From: Rhodocyclaceae bacterium | Lineage (GTDB): Bacteria; Pseudomonadota; Gammaproteobacteria; Burkholderiales; Rhodocyclaceae | Direction of reading: 5' to 3' | Assembly (NCBI GenBank): GCA_013791905.1 | Contig: VMSX01000010.1 | Coordinates: forward strand, 1 to 64,000 | Length of the DNA stretch: 64,000 bases | In this document: positions 15,493 to 25,450 of the stretch, piece after piece | How positions within the stretch are numbered: position 1 is the first letter of the stretch | Layout: every line of letters starts with the position of its first letter | Translations under genes and position numbers: made by a program | Notes under the pieces: model-generated | The model's input: the letters and a program-made list of their open reading frames with translations, nothing else | Database searches by the model: none | What the model was told of the DNA's origin: nothing

Positions 15493-16629
15493 TCAAAATT
15501 TAGGCAGCCCGATGCTGCGCGTGGTAATGGCAAACACGGCATCGATCAGAATGACCATGGTAATCGCCGAAACAACCGATGCTGTCGTATTGGCCGACAG
15601 GCTTTCCGTATTCGGCTTGACGCGCAGACCGAAATGGCAGGCCACCAGTGCGATGGCCAGACCAAACGCCACGCCCTTGGTCAATCCAATCCAGAGGTTG
15701 GCCACCGGCACTGCCTTGGGCAGTGTCTCGATGAAATAGCCATAGCTGATATCGAGCTGAAAACCCGCCGCCACCATGCCGCCACAAAGCGCGAGCACGG
15801 TTGCCCATAACACCAGCAGCGGCGTCACCACACCCAGCGCCACCACTTTGGGGAAAATCAGGCGCAGGCTGCGTGAAACGCCCATCGTCGCCAGCGCGTC
15901 GATCTCTTCGGTCACGCGCATCACGCCCAGTTGCGCCGTCATCGCCGAACCGGAACGCCCCGCCACCAGCACCGCGACCAGCACCGGTCCCAACTCACGG
16001 ATGATGGAAAGACCCAGCAGATTAACGATGAAGATGTCGGCGCCAAACTGGCGCAATTGCAGCGACGACAGGTATGACAAGGCGACGCCAATCAGAAAGC
16101 CGACCAGGGCGGTCACCGGCATCGCGCGCACACCACTTTTATAGATGTTGGCCGAGATTTCACGCCCCGGCAAGTCGGCCGGATGACGCAGCAGATGGAA
16201 TAAATCCAGCACCAGCCGACCCAGCAGGTCGATGAAGTCGATGACGTGGCGCTTGAACGCCAGCACGCTGGCACCCAGCACGATCAGACCCTCGAAAGGC
16301 GAGCGCGGCACGACTACCGCCGCCGGTTCACGATCGGAGGCCGCGATACGCTCGAAGATTTGCAGGTGCGCGGGGCTGATCAGCAGCAGTTCAGGGAGTT
16401 TGCGCTCCCAGGTGTGCCACAACAGCAATGCGCCGACCGAATCCAGCGCTTCGATGTCCAGGCAATTCCAGCTGACCGCGTCGTGGCGACCGAGTTCCTG
16501 CAGGTGGTTCTGCCAGGCAGCGTCTGTCTTGCCATTTTCGGCAAGTGCGCGCAGGGTCCAGCGCCCGGTCAGCACCAGTTCGGGCTGGCCGGCTACACTG
16601 CGCGTCTCGCTATAGTTGGCACGAGACAT
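15493..16629 (-). CDS. MlaE-type permease with N-terminal STAS domain
   Basis: The 378-residue protein has an N-terminal STAS-like domain (about 15-110, with LDIEALDSVGALLLW). A MlaE/YrbE permease domain follows (about 135-375) with several membrane spans and the conserved loop IRELGPVLVAVLVAGRSGSAMTAQLGVMRVTEEIDAL. In many species the STAS protein (MlaB) is separate; this fused form is common in bacteria that lack a free mlaB. It works with the ATPase, MCE protein and lipoprotein encoded downstream in phospholipid trafficking. The start is 6 nt from the ppx stop. Confidence 0.9.
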   Translation of the reverse strand: MSRANYSETRSVAGQPELVLTGRWTLRALAENGKTDAAWQNHLQELGRHDAVSWNCLDIEALDSVGALLLWHTWERKLPELLLISPAHLQIFERIAASDREPAAVVVPRSPFEGLIVLGASVLAFKRHVIDFIDLLGRLVLDLFHLLRHPADLPGREISANIYKSGVRAMPVTALVGFLIGVALSYLSSLQLRQFGADIFIVNLLGLSIIRELGPVLVAVLVAGRSGSAMTAQLGVMRVTEEIDALATMGVSRSLRLIFPKVVALGVVTPLLVLWATVLALCGGMVAAGFQLDISYGYFIETLPKAVPVANLWIGLTKGVAFGLAIALVACHFGLRVKPNTESLSANTTASVVSAITMVILIDAVFAITTRSIGLPKF

Positions 16630-16635
16630 AACGAA

Positions 16636-18141
16636 TCAGGCTTCAGTCGCGACGCGCTGCAGCTTGGCGCGTACCCTGAACTCGATAGCCACACTGGCCC
16701 ACTGCTGGGTTTCACTGGCCAGCACGGCAGCCGTCAGCGGCGCGCTGGCCAGCCATGTCCGATCGATGTTCAGTTCATAGCCCTTGGCCGTTATGGACAC
16801 ATCAATTTCCGGAACGGGCTCATCGTCGCGCGCCCGATGCAGGAGCGCCGCGATGCGCAGGCAAAAGATCGGCAGGTATTCGGGCATCGTCTGGGTCAAC
16901 GTTTGCACCCGCTCCAGCTTGCCACGGTGGGCAAGCACCAGCCGCGCCAGCAAGGCCTGGTCGCGCTTCGAGAAGCCGGGCATGTCGGCGTTGGCCAGCA
17001 CATAGGCACTATGCTTGTGGTATCCCGCATGCGCCACCGAAATGCCAATCTCATGCAGGCGCGCTGCCCAGGACAGAAACTGGGCGTTGACCGAATTCTC
17101 CACCAGGTCTGTCGAGCGCAGCTGTCGGTACAGCTTCAGCGCCATCAGGCTGACACGTGCCGCCTGCTGTGGGTCAACCTCGTAACGCTGCATGAAGCGG
17201 CTGACCGTTGCTTCGCGCAGGTCTTCGTGGTGATAGCGCCCCAGCAAGTCGTAGAGCACACCCAGGCGTAGCGCCCCTTCCGAAAAGTTCATTTCTTCGA
17301 GGTCGAATTCCTTGAACACCGCCGACATGATCGCCACGCCCCCGATGATGACCGGCACCCGCTCGGGGCGCATGCCCTGCAATCCGGCACGCTCGGCACC
17401 CCCCGCCTTCACCAGGCAGTTGCGCAACCGCTCCAGGCCGGCACGCGTGATGTTGCCGTCGGCATACCCATTGAGTTCCAGGATGTCGCGGATCGCCTTG
17501 GCCGTGCCGGAGGAACCGACTGCCGCGTCCCAGCTGGTGTCACGATAGGCTTTGGCGATGGTCTGTAATTCGCGGCTGGCGGCAAGCTCGGCCTCATTCA
17601 TGCTGCGTTTGTCGACACGACCCTCAGGAAAATAACGCAGACTGAAGCTGACGCAACCCATGTAAAGCGATTCAAGCTGGAGTGGCTTGATGTTCTGGCC
17701 GATGATGAACTCCGTCGAGCCACCGCCGATATCGACGATCAGATTGCGGACGTGCGGGTTGGGCAGGGTATGGGCGACCCCGAGATAGATCAGGCGCGCC
17801 TCTTCGCGGCCGGCAATTACCTCGATGGGGAAACCCAGCGCCGCTTCGGCCTCCATCAGGAATTGCGGGGCGTTCCGCGCAACGCGCAGAGTATTGGTCG
17901 CCACGGCGCGCACGGCTTCCGGCGCGAAGTCCCGCAGACGTTCGCCGAAGCGCGCCAGAGCCGCCAGCGCGCGCTGCTGCGCGGCCTCGTCAAGATGTTT
18001 TTCCGGCGTCAGTCCGGCGGCCAGACGCACGGTTTCCTTCAGCCCATCGAGCGGGTAAATCTGGTTGCCGACAATCCGCCCGACTTGCAGGCGAAAACTG
18101 TTGGAACCCATATCGACGGCGGCGACGTGTTCGTGAACCAC
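16636..18141 (-). CDS. ppx: exopolyphosphatase / pppGpp phosphatase family
   Basis: The 501-residue protein belongs to the Ppx/GppA family: AAVDMGSNSFRLQVGRI (about 7-23), VRAVATNTLRVARN, the catalytic Glu in IAGREEARLIYLGV (about 114-127), and the phosphate-binding IVDIGGGSTEF. A C-terminal HD-like domain follows. It cleaves terminal phosphate from polyphosphate and perhaps from pppGpp. It is divergent from ppk with 207 nt between. Its 3' end is 6 nt from mlaE, so the lipid transporter may also be expressed from the ppx promoter. Confidence 0.9.
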   Translation of the reverse strand: MVHEHVAAVDMGSNSFRLQVGRIVGNQIYPLDGLKETVRLAAGLTPEKHLDEAAQQRALAALARFGERLRDFAPEAVRAVATNTLRVARNAPQFLMEAEAALGFPIEVIAGREEARLIYLGVAHTLPNPHVRNLIVDIGGGSTEFIIGQNIKPLQLESLYMGCVSFSLRYFPEGRVDKRSMNEAELAASRELQTIAKAYRDTSWDAAVGSSGTAKAIRDILELNGYADGNITRAGLERLRNCLVKAGGAERAGLQGMRPERVPVIIGGVAIMSAVFKEFDLEEMNFSEGALRLGVLYDLLGRYHHEDLREATVSRFMQRYEVDPQQAARVSLMALKLYRQLRSTDLVENSVNAQFLSWAARLHEIGISVAHAGYHKHSAYVLANADMPGFSKRDQALLARLVLAHRGKLERVQTLTQTMPEYLPIFCLRIAALLHRARDDEPVPEIDVSITAKGYELNIDRTWLASAPLTAAVLASETQQWASVAIEFRVRAKLQRVATEA

Positions 18142-18210
18142 TCTGGATGCAACCCCGTGATTAATGGCAGGAGTCAGATTTTAACGCAGTGCAACAAGTC
18201 GCAGTATCTG

Positions 18211-18280
18211 ACAGTCGGCGCTGGCGGAGTCTCCGGAACGTCCTGCCGACGCGCCAACAGTCGGCGCTGGCGGGACGGCA
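18211..18280 (+). repeat. two family A repeats in tandem in the ppx-ppk promoter region
   Basis: The copy at 18258-18280 matches the family A sequence with one mismatch in the leading A run. The copy at 18211-18233 shares its first 17 bases, then diverges. The two start 47 nt apart in the same orientation, 70-140 nt upstream of the ppk start codon. They are the only closely spaced pair in the window. Confidence 0.75.
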
Positions 18281-18348
18281 CACGAGCGTGTCATACTTAT
18301 AAGAATAAATTGCAGCACCATTCACCGACTCCCGGTCCATCAACGATC

Positions 18349-20424
18349 ATGACGCCCCAGTATCCGCTGCACGATTTTCCTGCCGAACACTTCCTCAATC
18401 GCGAATTTTCCCTGCTCGCCTTCAATCGCCGGGTGCTGGCTCAAGCCGCCGATGTGCGCATGCCGCTGCTGGAGCGCTTGCGGTTTCTCTGTATCGTCTC
18501 TTCGAACCTCGACGAGTTCTTCGAGATCCGCGTGGCCGGCGTCAAGGAGCAGATCAAGATGCGCAGCAACGCCACCGGCCCCGACCGGCGCAGCGCGCAG
18601 GAGGTGTATCGGCGCATCATCAAGGAAGCGCATGTCCTGATCGACGAGCAGTATGCCTTGCTCAAAGGCGAGATCCTGCCGGCACTGGCCAAAGAGGGCA
18701 TCGTCATCCTGCGTCGCACGGAATGGACGGAAGCACAGCAGAACTGGGTGCGCGATTATTTTCACCGCGAAGTCATGCCGGTGCTCACGCCGATCGGGCT
18801 CGACCCGGCCCACCCCTTCCCGCGCGTGCTCAACAAGAGTCTCAATTTCGCCGTCGAGCTGGAAGGCAAGGATGCCTTCGGCCGCAACTCGGGTGCCGCC
18901 ATCGTGCAGGCGCCGCGCACCCTACCGCGCGTGATCCGCCTGCCGCACGAACTCGCGGATGTCGATCACGCGTTTGTATTCCTGTCCTCGATATTGCACC
19001 GGCATGTCGGCGAACTCTTCAGCGGCATGGCGGTACAAGGCTGTTACCAGTTTCGCGTCACGCGCAACTCCAACCTCTTCGTCGATGACGAGGAGGTCAA
19101 GAATCTGCGCACCGCCTTGCAGGGCGAATTGCCGCATCGCCATTTCGGCGATGGTGTGCGCCTCGAAGTGGCCGACAACTGCTCGGAGGACATGACCGAT
19201 TTCCTGCTGCAGCAATTCGTCCTCAACCGCGATGATCTCTACCAGGTGCCGGGCATCGTCAATCTGGTGCGCCTGATGTCGTTGCCGGACCAAGTGGATC
19301 GTCCCGACCTCAAGTTCCCGGTGTTCCAGCCCGGCCTGCCGAAACAATTGACGGGTCGCTACGACATGTTCGAATGCATCAGGAAGAACGACATCCTGCT
19401 GCATCATCCCTTCCAGGCGTTTGCGCCGGTCATCGTCTTCCTCAAGCAGGCCACCGAAGACCCGCAGGTGGTCGCCATCAAGATGACCATCTACCGCACC
19501 GGCACCGATTCCGTGCTGATGGAACACCTGTTGCGCGCCGCCCAAAAAGGCAAGGAGGTCTCGGTGGTGGTCGAACTGATGGCGCGCTTCGACGAAGAGG
19601 CCAACCTGTCCATCGCTGCACGGCTTGAAGAGGCCGGCGCGCACGTCGTCTATGGTGTGTTCGGCTACAAGACCCACGCCAAGATGATCATGGTGCTACG
19701 CCGCGAGGAAACCGGTTTCCGCCGCTATGTGCATCTGGGTACCGGCAACTACCATCCGCGCACCAGTCGCTTGTACACGGACTTTGGTCTGCTCACCTGC
19801 AACGACGAAATCGCTGGCGATGTCAATGACGTGTTCAGGCAGCTCACCGGGCTGGGCAAGGCCAGCGCCCTGAAACATCTGTGGCAGTCACCCTTCACGC
19901 TGCACTCCAACATGCTGGAGGCCATCCACGCCGAAACCGCAGCGGCGCGCGCCGGTCGCAAGGCGCACATCATCGCCAAGATGAATTCACTGCTGGAACC
20001 CGAGATCATCGAGGCGCTTTACACGGCCAGCCAGGCGGGCGTGCATATCGACCTGATCGTGCGTGGCGTCTGTTGCCTGCGTCCCGGCGTAAAAGGACTT
20101 TCCGAGAACATCCACGTGCGTTCGGTGATCGGGCGTTTTCTCGAACATCACCGCATTTATTACTTCTACGCCGACGGCGCGGAAAATCTTTATCTGGCCA
20201 GCGCCGACTGGATGGAACGCAATTTTTTCCGCCGTATCGAGGTCTGCTTTCCTGTACTTGAACCCAAACTCAAGCGCCGCGTCATCAAGGAAGGCTTGCG
20301 TAACTATCTGGCCGACAACTGCCAGGCGTGGGACATGGACAGCGATGGCCAGTATCAGATAAAGCCCTCACGCCGTGTGCGCACCTGCACCCAGGATCTG
20401 CTGCTGGCGCAACTGGCGGATTAA
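18349..20424 (+). CDS. ppk: polyphosphate kinase 1
   Basis: The 691-residue protein has the full PPK1 length and domains: N-terminal LNRELSLLAFN-like region (FLNREFSLLAFNRRVL), a middle domain and two PLD-like catalytic domains. The phosphorylated His lies in GYKTHAKMIMVLRRE, and a second conserved block is YVHLGTGNYHPRTSRLYTDFG. It makes polyphosphate from ATP reversibly. The start at 18349 fits the family N-terminus; the long upstream frame runs antisense to ppx and is not real. The divergent ppx lets synthesis and breakdown be co-controlled. Confidence 0.95.
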   Translation: MTPQYPLHDFPAEHFLNREFSLLAFNRRVLAQAADVRMPLLERLRFLCIVSSNLDEFFEIRVAGVKEQIKMRSNATGPDRRSAQEVYRRIIKEAHVLIDEQYALLKGEILPALAKEGIVILRRTEWTEAQQNWVRDYFHREVMPVLTPIGLDPAHPFPRVLNKSLNFAVELEGKDAFGRNSGAAIVQAPRTLPRVIRLPHELADVDHAFVFLSSILHRHVGELFSGMAVQGCYQFRVTRNSNLFVDDEEVKNLRTALQGELPHRHFGDGVRLEVADNCSEDMTDFLLQQFVLNRDDLYQVPGIVNLVRLMSLPDQVDRPDLKFPVFQPGLPKQLTGRYDMFECIRKNDILLHHPFQAFAPVIVFLKQATEDPQVVAIKMTIYRTGTDSVLMEHLLRAAQKGKEVSVVVELMARFDEEANLSIAARLEEAGAHVVYGVFGYKTHAKMIMVLRREETGFRRYVHLGTGNYHPRTSRLYTDFGLLTCNDEIAGDVNDVFRQLTGLGKASALKHLWQSPFTLHSNMLEAIHAETAAARAGRKAHIIAKMNSLLEPEIIEALYTASQAGVHIDLIVRGVCCLRPGVKGLSENIHVRSVIGRFLEHHRIYYFYADGAENLYLASADWMERNFFRRIEVCFPVLEPKLKRRVIKEGLRNYLADNCQAWDMDSDGQYQIKPSRRVRTCTQDLLLAQLAD

Positions 20425-20497
20425 CGGCTCGCTGGCGCTCGTGTATCACGGGGCGCTCTTTTCAGCACGCGGGCGGATTGCGGCTGCGCCGCGTGCC

Positions 20498-20528
20498 GCG
20501 TTTGCTTGGGACGGCCCGGCGCAAACGC
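20498..20528 (+). repeat. family B stem-loop (ppk-rsxA gap)
   Basis: Perfect 8-bp arms GCGTTTGC and GCAAACGC flank the 15-nt loop TTGGGACGGCCCGGC, one base different from the commonest loop. The 74 bases upstream do not contain the ATGGCCCCCC start of the full module, so this is a shorter variant. It lies 74 nt after the ppk stop and could act in termination. Confidence 0.8.
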
Positions 20529-20591
20529 TGCGTTTTCCAAGTTAAGACTCAGGAGGCGGGCCGCCCGCATTGCCGGTAAGGGCATCATGGG

Positions 20592-20653
20592 TTGTTGTTA
20601 CTGCGACAAAACGAGATAATCGCTATCTTGTCTTGCCGGCCTTCGCCGGCAAG
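20592..20653 (+). promoter_or_regulatory. probable rsx operon promoter and leader hairpin
   Basis: TTGTTG at 20592-20597 and GATAAT at 20615-20620 are spaced by 17 nt, a reasonable housekeeping promoter. It is followed by a perfect 9-bp hairpin, CTTGCCGGC-CTTC-GCCGGCAAG, at 20632-20653, which would sit at the 5' end of the message 13 nt before the rsxA ATG. Its role is unknown. Confidence 0.5.
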
Positions 20654-20665
20654 TTCCAGCCCAAT

Positions 20666-21250
20666 ATGACCAGCTATCTTTTCATCATTCTCGGCGCCGT
20701 ACTTGTCAATAACGTCGTCTTCGTCCGTGTCCTCGGGCTGTGTCCGTTCATGGGCGTTTCGCGCAAGCTGGAAACCGCCACCGGCATGGGCGCCGCCACG
20801 ACCTTCGTGCTGACCATGGCCTGCGCCGCCAGTTACCTGATCGATCATTGGTTGCTGGCCCCCAACGACCTGCTTTACCTGCGCACCCTGTCGTTCATCG
20901 TCACCATCGCCGCAATCGTCCAGTTCACCGAACTGGTGATCCAGAAAACCAGCCCGCTGTTGCATCAGGTACTCGGCATTTACCTGCCGCTTATCACCAC
21001 CAACTGTGCGGTGCTCGGTGTCCCACTGCTCAATATCGGCCTGGGTCACAATCTCGTCGAGTCGATGTTGTTCGGCTTCGGTTCGGCTGCCGGCTTCACG
21101 CTGGCGTTGATCCTGTTCGCCGGCATCCGCGAACGCCTTGAAGGCGCCGATGTTCCCGTGCACTTTCGCGGCACCGCGATTGCCATGATCACGGCCGGCA
21201 TCATGAGCCTGGCCTTCATGGGTTTCGCGGGACTGGACAAGTTCAAATGA
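20666..21250 (+). CDS. rsxA: electron transport complex subunit RsxA/RnfA
   Basis: The 194-residue integral membrane protein has six predicted spans and typical RnfA stretches: [24 protein letters not shown], then [15 protein letters not shown]. The conserved TTNC cysteine takes part in coordinating a membrane 2Fe-2S cluster between RnfA and RnfE. It is the first gene of rsxABCDGE. The ATG at 20666 is chosen from family length; the ribosome binding site is weak. The Rnf complex couples ferredoxin and NAD redox to ion transport, or supplies low-potential electrons (SoxR reduction or nitrogenase). Confidence 0.93.
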   Translation: MTSYLFIILGAVLVNNVVFVRVLGLCPFMGVSRKLETATGMGAATTFVLTMACAASYLIDHWLLAPNDLLYLRTLSFIVTIAAIVQFTELVIQKTSPLLHQVLGIYLPLITTNCAVLGVPLLNIGLGHNLVESMLFGFGSAAGFTLALILFAGIRERLEGADVPVHFRGTAIAMITAGIMSLAFMGFAGLDKFK

Positions 21251-21267
21251 TCCCTTGTAATCCCTTG

Positions 21268-21367
21268 GCTTCGTCATACCGGCGAAAGCCGGTATCCAGA
21301 AGTTTAATTGCCATGCGCAGTGGAGTTTTTACCCCGCTGGATTCCGGCCTGTGCCGGAATGACGGTT
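21268..21367. repeat. paired inverted hairpins between rsxA and rsxB
   Basis: Two hairpins face each other: ATACCGGC-GAAA-GCCGGTAT at 21276-21295 and ATTCCGGC-CTGT-GCCGGAAT at 21341-21360. They are flanked by GTC/CCAG and CTGG/GAC in inverted orientation. This is the layout of a REP/BIME-like dispersed element commonly seen in proteobacteria. It separates two genes that are usually adjacent. Confidence 0.7.
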
Positions 21368-21392
21368 TCTTTGAGCTAATGGACAATCCCGA

Positions 21393-21983
21393 ATGATTGA
21401 AGCGCTGGCCGTTATGGCGCTGGGCGCCTTGGTGCTGGGCGCGGCGCTTGGCTTTGCGGCCGTCAAGTTCAAGGTCAAGGGCGATCCACTGGTCGAGAAG
21501 ATTGACGCCATCCTGCCACAAACCCAGTGCGGGCAGTGCGGTTACCCCGGCTGCAAGCCCTATGCGGAAGCCATTGCCAAGGGCGAGTCGGATATCAATT
21601 GCTGCCCGCCGGGCGGCGAGGAAGGCATCCGCAAGCTTGCCGACCTGCTCGGCCGCGAGTTCAAGGAACTGTCGGGCGAACATGGCATCGAGAAACCCAA
21701 GAGCGTCGCCATCATCGACGAACAGACCTGCATCGGCTGCACGCTATGCATCCAGGCCTGTCCGGTCGATGCGATTGTCGGTGCCGCCAAGCAGATGCAC
21801 ACCGTCATCGCCGACCAATGCACCGGCTGCGAACTGTGTCTGCCCCCCTGCCCGGTCGATTGCATCCTGATGGTGCCGCTGCCCGAAACGCTGGACAACT
21901 GGAAGTGGAAATATCCGGTGATCGAAATCAAGCCGCTTGCCAAGCCCGCTGCCATCCCTGCCACAACGGCCGACCATGTTTGA
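21393..21983 (+). CDS. rsxB: electron transport complex subunit RsxB/RnfB
   Basis: The 196-residue protein has an N-terminal membrane anchor (1-25) and a 4Fe-4S domain with C-x2-C-x4-C ([13 protein letters not shown], about 46-58, plus a later Cys in INCCPPGG). Two ferredoxin-type clusters follow, [16 protein letters not shown] and [16 protein letters not shown]. It passes electrons within the Rnf complex. The stop overlaps rsxC by 8 nt. Confidence 0.94.
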   Translation: MIEALAVMALGALVLGAALGFAAVKFKVKGDPLVEKIDAILPQTQCGQCGYPGCKPYAEAIAKGESDINCCPPGGEEGIRKLADLLGREFKELSGEHGIEKPKSVAIIDEQTCIGCTLCIQACPVDAIVGAAKQMHTVIADQCTGCELCLPPCPVDCILMVPLPETLDNWKWKYPVIEIKPLAKPAAIPATTADHV

Positions 21984-23715
21984 ACTGTTCCGCTTTCCGG
22001 GTGGTGTCAAACCCGCCTCGCACAAGGAATCTTCGGCAGCGGCGGCGATCACGGCCGCGCCCTTGCCGCAACTGCTGGTGGTGCCGTTCCGGCAAAGCGC
22101 CACCGGCTCGGCAGCGATTCAGGTGCGGGCGGGTGAAAAAGTCTTGAAAGGCCAGATCATCGGTATCGCCGAAGGGGCCTTTGGCGCCGCCGTGCATGCG
22201 CCGACTTCCGGTATCGTGCGGGCGGTCGAATCACGCATGCTGCCGCATCCCTCCGGGCTGGCCGCCCCCTGCGCGGTGATCGAACCCGATGGTGCGGAGC
22301 GTTGGGTCGAACCCACTCCGCTGGACCCCTACAACAGCGATCCGGAACACGTGCGGGCACGCATCCGCGATGCCGGCATCGTCGGCCTGGGCGGCGCGGC
22401 ATTCCCCAGCCACGTGAAAGCGCGAACCGCCATCGAGACACTCGTCATCAACGGTGCCGAATGCGAGCCATGGATCACCTGCGACGACCGCCTGATGCGC
22501 GAACGTGCGGACGAGATCGTCGCCGGCGCCTGCATCCTCGGGCGCCTGATGGGCGCGCGGCGCATTTTGTTCGGCGTCGAGGACAACAAGCCCGCTGCCG
22601 CCGCAGCCCTGCGCGCCGCAGTCGGTGAGAGCGACATCTGCGACATGCAGGTCGTCGCCGTGCCCACGCTCTATCCGGCCGGTGGCGAGAAGCAACTGAT
22701 CCGCGTGCTCACCGGCATTGAGATTCCCTACGGCAAGCTCGGCCCGGATTTCGGCGTGCAATGCTTCAACGTCGGCACCGCCTACGCCACCGCGCGCGCA
22801 CTCCTCAATGGCGAACCGCTGATTTCGCGCATCGTCACGCTGGCCGGCAACTACGCGCGGCCGGGCAATCATGAAGTGTTGATCGGCACACCGATCAACG
22901 CTCTGCTGGCCCTGGGCGACCCGCAACCCGATACCGACCGCATCGTCATGGGCGGACCGATGATGGGCTTTACCTTGCACGACACCACCGTGCCGGTAGT
23001 CAAGGCCAGCAACTGCCTGCTGGCGATGAGCCCGGCGCTGTTCCCGCCGCCACCGCCGGAAATGCCTTGCATCCGGTGCGGCGCCTGCACGCTGGCCTGC
23101 CCGGTGCAGCTGCAACCGCATGAACTCTACTGGTATGCGCGTGCGAAGAATTTCGGCAAGACGCAGGAATACCACTTGTTCGACTGTATCGAATGCGGCT
23201 GCTGCGCCTACGTCTGCCCGTCGCGGATTCCGCTGGTCGACTACTACCGTTTCGCCAAATCTGAAATCCGCGCCCGCGAACGGGAAAAGGCCGCCGCCGA
23301 TCTGGCGCGCGAACGCTACGAATTCCGCCAATTCCGCGAGGAGCGCGAGAAGGTCGAAAAAGCCGCCCGCCTCGCCGCCAAGGCCGCGGAAACCAAGGCC
23401 AAGCTGGCGCGGGAAGCCGCCGCAAAAGTCGGCGCTGGCGAGACGGCGGCAGCCGGTGAGCCGGGTAAAACGGTGACGGCGCCAGCCGCAGAGCCTGGTA
23501 AAGCGGAGACGGCGCCAGCCGCCGCAGACACTACCAATGCCGCACCGGTCAATGACAAACTGGCGTTGATTGCCGCCGCCCAGGCACGCGCCGCAGCAAA
23601 AAAGGCTGCCGTCGCGCCGCAGAACACCGCTGAACTGACGCCCGACCAGCAGGCGCAGATTGCCGAGGCCGAGGCCCGGCGCGCCCAAATTGATGCATCG
23701 AAGGACCCGGCATAA
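21976..23715 (+). CDS. rsxC: electron transport complex subunit RsxC/RnfC
   Basis: The 579-residue protein contains the NADH/FMN-binding RnfC core ([36 protein letters not shown]) and two ferredoxin motifs ([15 protein letters not shown] and [16 protein letters not shown], near 365-415). A charged Ala-rich C-terminal tail follows, of the kind that varies strongly among RnfC proteins. The tail carries a family A repeat read as KVGAGETA (23425-23448) and a 33-nt tandem duplication (23458-23523). The ATG at 21976 is the family start. Confidence 0.94.
   Translation: MFELFRFPGGVKPASHKESSAAAAITAAPLPQLLVVPFRQSATGSAAIQVRAGEKVLKGQIIGIAEGAFGAAVHAPTSGIVRAVESRMLPHPSGLAAPCAVIEPDGAERWVEPTPLDPYNSDPEHVRARIRDAGIVGLGGAAFPSHVKARTAIETLVINGAECEPWITCDDRLMRERADEIVAGACILGRLMGARRILFGVEDNKPAAAAALRAAVGESDICDMQVVAVPTLYPAGGEKQLIRVLTGIEIPYGKLGPDFGVQCFNVGTAYATARALLNGEPLISRIVTLAGNYARPGNHEVLIGTPINALLALGDPQPDTDRIVMGGPMMGFTLHDTTVPVVKASNCLLAMSPALFPPPPPEMPCIRCGACTLACPVQLQPHELYWYARAKNFGKTQEYHLFDCIECGCCAYVCPSRIPLVDYYRFAKSEIRAREREKAAADLARERYEFRQFREEREKVEKAARLAAKAAETKAKLAREAAAKVGAGETAAAGEPGKTVTAPAAEPGKAETAPAAADTTNAAPVNDKLALIAAAQARAAAKKAAVAPQNTAELTPDQQAQIAEAEARRAQIDASKDPA
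23425..23448 (+). repeat. family A repeat inside rsxC, one mismatch
   Basis: The copy is read in frame as KVGAGETA in the disordered C-terminal tail of RsxC, so insertion is tolerated there. It is the best-matching copy inside a gene. Confidence 0.8.
23458..23523 (+). repeat. 33-nt tandem duplication in rsxC tail
   Basis: Two 33-nt units (23458-23490 and 23491-23523) differ at six positions. They encode [11 protein letters not shown] and [11 protein letters not shown], directly after the family A copy. Confidence 0.8.
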
Positions 23716-24743
23716 TGGCCAGCTCACCGCACATCCTGCAACCCGCCAGCGTCCAGCGTGTCATGTTCAAGGTGCTGATCGCCCTGGTGCCTGGCGTCGT
23801 TGCCTACGTCTGGTTTTTCGGCGCCGCCATTCTGGTGCAGCTCGCGCTCGCCTCGGTAACGGCACTGGCGGCCGAGGCCTTGCTGCTCAGACTGCGCAAC
23901 AAGCCGGTGCTGCTCTTTCTCACCGACGGCAGCGCACTCGTCACCGCCTGGCTGGTCGCCCTCACCTTCCCGCCCATCGCGCCGTGGTGGCTGACGGTCT
24001 GCGGCGTATTGACCGCCATCGTCGTTGCCAAGCACCTCTACGGCGGCCTCGGGCAGAATCCGTTCAATCCGGCGATGGTGGCGTTTTGCACCATGATCGT
24101 CGCCTTCCCGCAGTTGATGTCGCAGTGGCCACACGTCGAGTTCAATAGCTTCGCCACTCAGTTCAACGCCATTTTTGGCGGCTTGTTTGGTCTGGATCGC
24201 CACATTGACGCCATCGTCATGGCCACGCCACTCGACGCCCTGCGTACCGTACTGCGCGACCCGGAACAAGTAGCGGGCATCGCCGGCATTCTTGGCGAGC
24301 ATGCCACCTTCGGCAATATCGGCGGGCGCGGCTGGGAATGGGTGGCGATGGGCTACCTTGTCGGCGGCCTGTGGCTGATCCAGCAGCGCATCATCACCTG
24401 GCACATCCCGACCGCCTTCATCGTCACGCTGGCCATCATTGCCACCGGGTTCAATCTCTTCAACCCGGAACATTTCGCCAGCGCCCACTTCCACCTGTTT
24501 ACCGGCGGCGCCATGCTGGGCGCCTTCTTCATCGCCACCGATCCGGTTTCCGGATCGACTACGCCGCTCGGCAAGCTGATCTTCGCCGCTGGCGCGGCGC
24601 TCCTGATGCTGGTCATCCGCAACTTCGGCGCCTATCCAGATGGCATGGCGTTTGCCATCCTGCTGATGAACCTGCTGGTGCCCCTGATCGACATGCACAC
24701 CCAGCCCAAGGTGTTTGGTCACCAGCGAAAATCTACACCATGA
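23715..24743 (+). CDS. rsxD: electron transport complex subunit RsxD/RnfD
   Basis: The 342-residue membrane protein shows the RnfD/NqrB pattern of about nine spans, with GGLGQNPFNPAMV and the C-terminal TGGAMLGAFFIATDPVSGSTTPLG. RnfD carries a covalent FMN on a threonine in an SGAT-like motif; here the DPVSGSTTPLG block is in the expected region but the exact site is uncertain. The start overlaps the rsxC stop as TAATG. Confidence 0.92.
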   Translation: MASSPHILQPASVQRVMFKVLIALVPGVVAYVWFFGAAILVQLALASVTALAAEALLLRLRNKPVLLFLTDGSALVTAWLVALTFPPIAPWWLTVCGVLTAIVVAKHLYGGLGQNPFNPAMVAFCTMIVAFPQLMSQWPHVEFNSFATQFNAIFGGLFGLDRHIDAIVMATPLDALRTVLRDPEQVAGIAGILGEHATFGNIGGRGWEWVAMGYLVGGLWLIQQRIITWHIPTAFIVTLAIIATGFNLFNPEHFASAHFHLFTGGAMLGAFFIATDPVSGSTTPLGKLIFAAGAALLMLVIRNFGAYPDGMAFAILLMNLLVPLIDMHTQPKVFGHQRKSTP

Positions 24744-25450
24744 GCGACCCCAATCTCTCAGCACCACCCACCTCGGGCGCCCTGCGCATTTCGCTGCGCA
24801 CGGCGGCGATCCTGCTGTTATTTACTGTTGCGTTCACCGCGTTGATGGCGCAGGTGTATCAGCTTACCCAGCCCATCATCGAGGCCACCACGCTGGACGC
24901 CAAGCGTCGCCTGATCGCCGAGGTGTTGCCGGAAGCCGCCTACGACAATGATCTACTCGCCGATGCCATCGAACTACCGCCCAGCGCAGCGCTCGGCCTG
25001 GACACCCCGACCCGCCTCTACCGCGCCCGACGCGCAGGTCAGCCGGTCGCCATGGTGCTGGAAGCCTCTGCGCCGGACGGCTATTCCGGCCACATCGGAC
25101 TGATTCTCGCTGTGCAGGCCGACGGCGCCCTCGCTGCCGTGCGCGTCACGCAGCACAAGGAAACGCCAGGTCTGGGTGATTACATCGATCCGAAAAAAGA
25201 CAAGAACAAGGCACAGCCCTGGATCACTCAATTCAACGGCCGCCACTTTGGCGAAACCCCGCGCGAGAAATGGCGTGTCAAGAAGGATGGCGGCGCCTTC
25301 GATCAGCGCGCCGGCGCCACCATCTCCGCCCGGGCCGTCACCCGGGCCACCGGTCGGGCACTTGAGTGGGCGCAGGAACATGCCGCCGCGATCTACGCCT
25401 TGCCGAGCGCAGCAACCTTCAAGGAAGAACCAAAGGATAAACCGCCATGA
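24740..25450 (+). CDS. rsxG: electron transport complex subunit RsxG/RnfG
   Basis: The 236-residue protein has one N-terminal membrane span (about 19-40) and a periplasmic FMN-binding domain. It has ETPGLGDYI, and AGATISARAVT near the C-terminus, where the Thr of GAT is the expected flavinylation site. It overlaps rsxD and rsxE by ATGA at each end. Confidence 0.92.
   Translation: MSDPNLSAPPTSGALRISLRTAAILLLFTVAFTALMAQVYQLTQPIIEATTLDAKRRLIAEVLPEAAYDNDLLADAIELPPSAALGLDTPTRLYRARRAGQPVAMVLEASAPDGYSGHIGLILAVQADGALAAVRVTQHKETPGLGDYIDPKKDKNKAQPWITQFNGRHFGETPREKWRVKKDGGAFDQRAGATISARAVTRATGRALEWAQEHAAAIYALPSAATFKEEPKDKPP

Noticed and set aside
14631-15542. Longer mlaF reading frame starting at 15542
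   Set aside because: The extra residues come from the family B module and mlaE end; the ATG at 15395 has a ribosome binding site and the family N-terminus.
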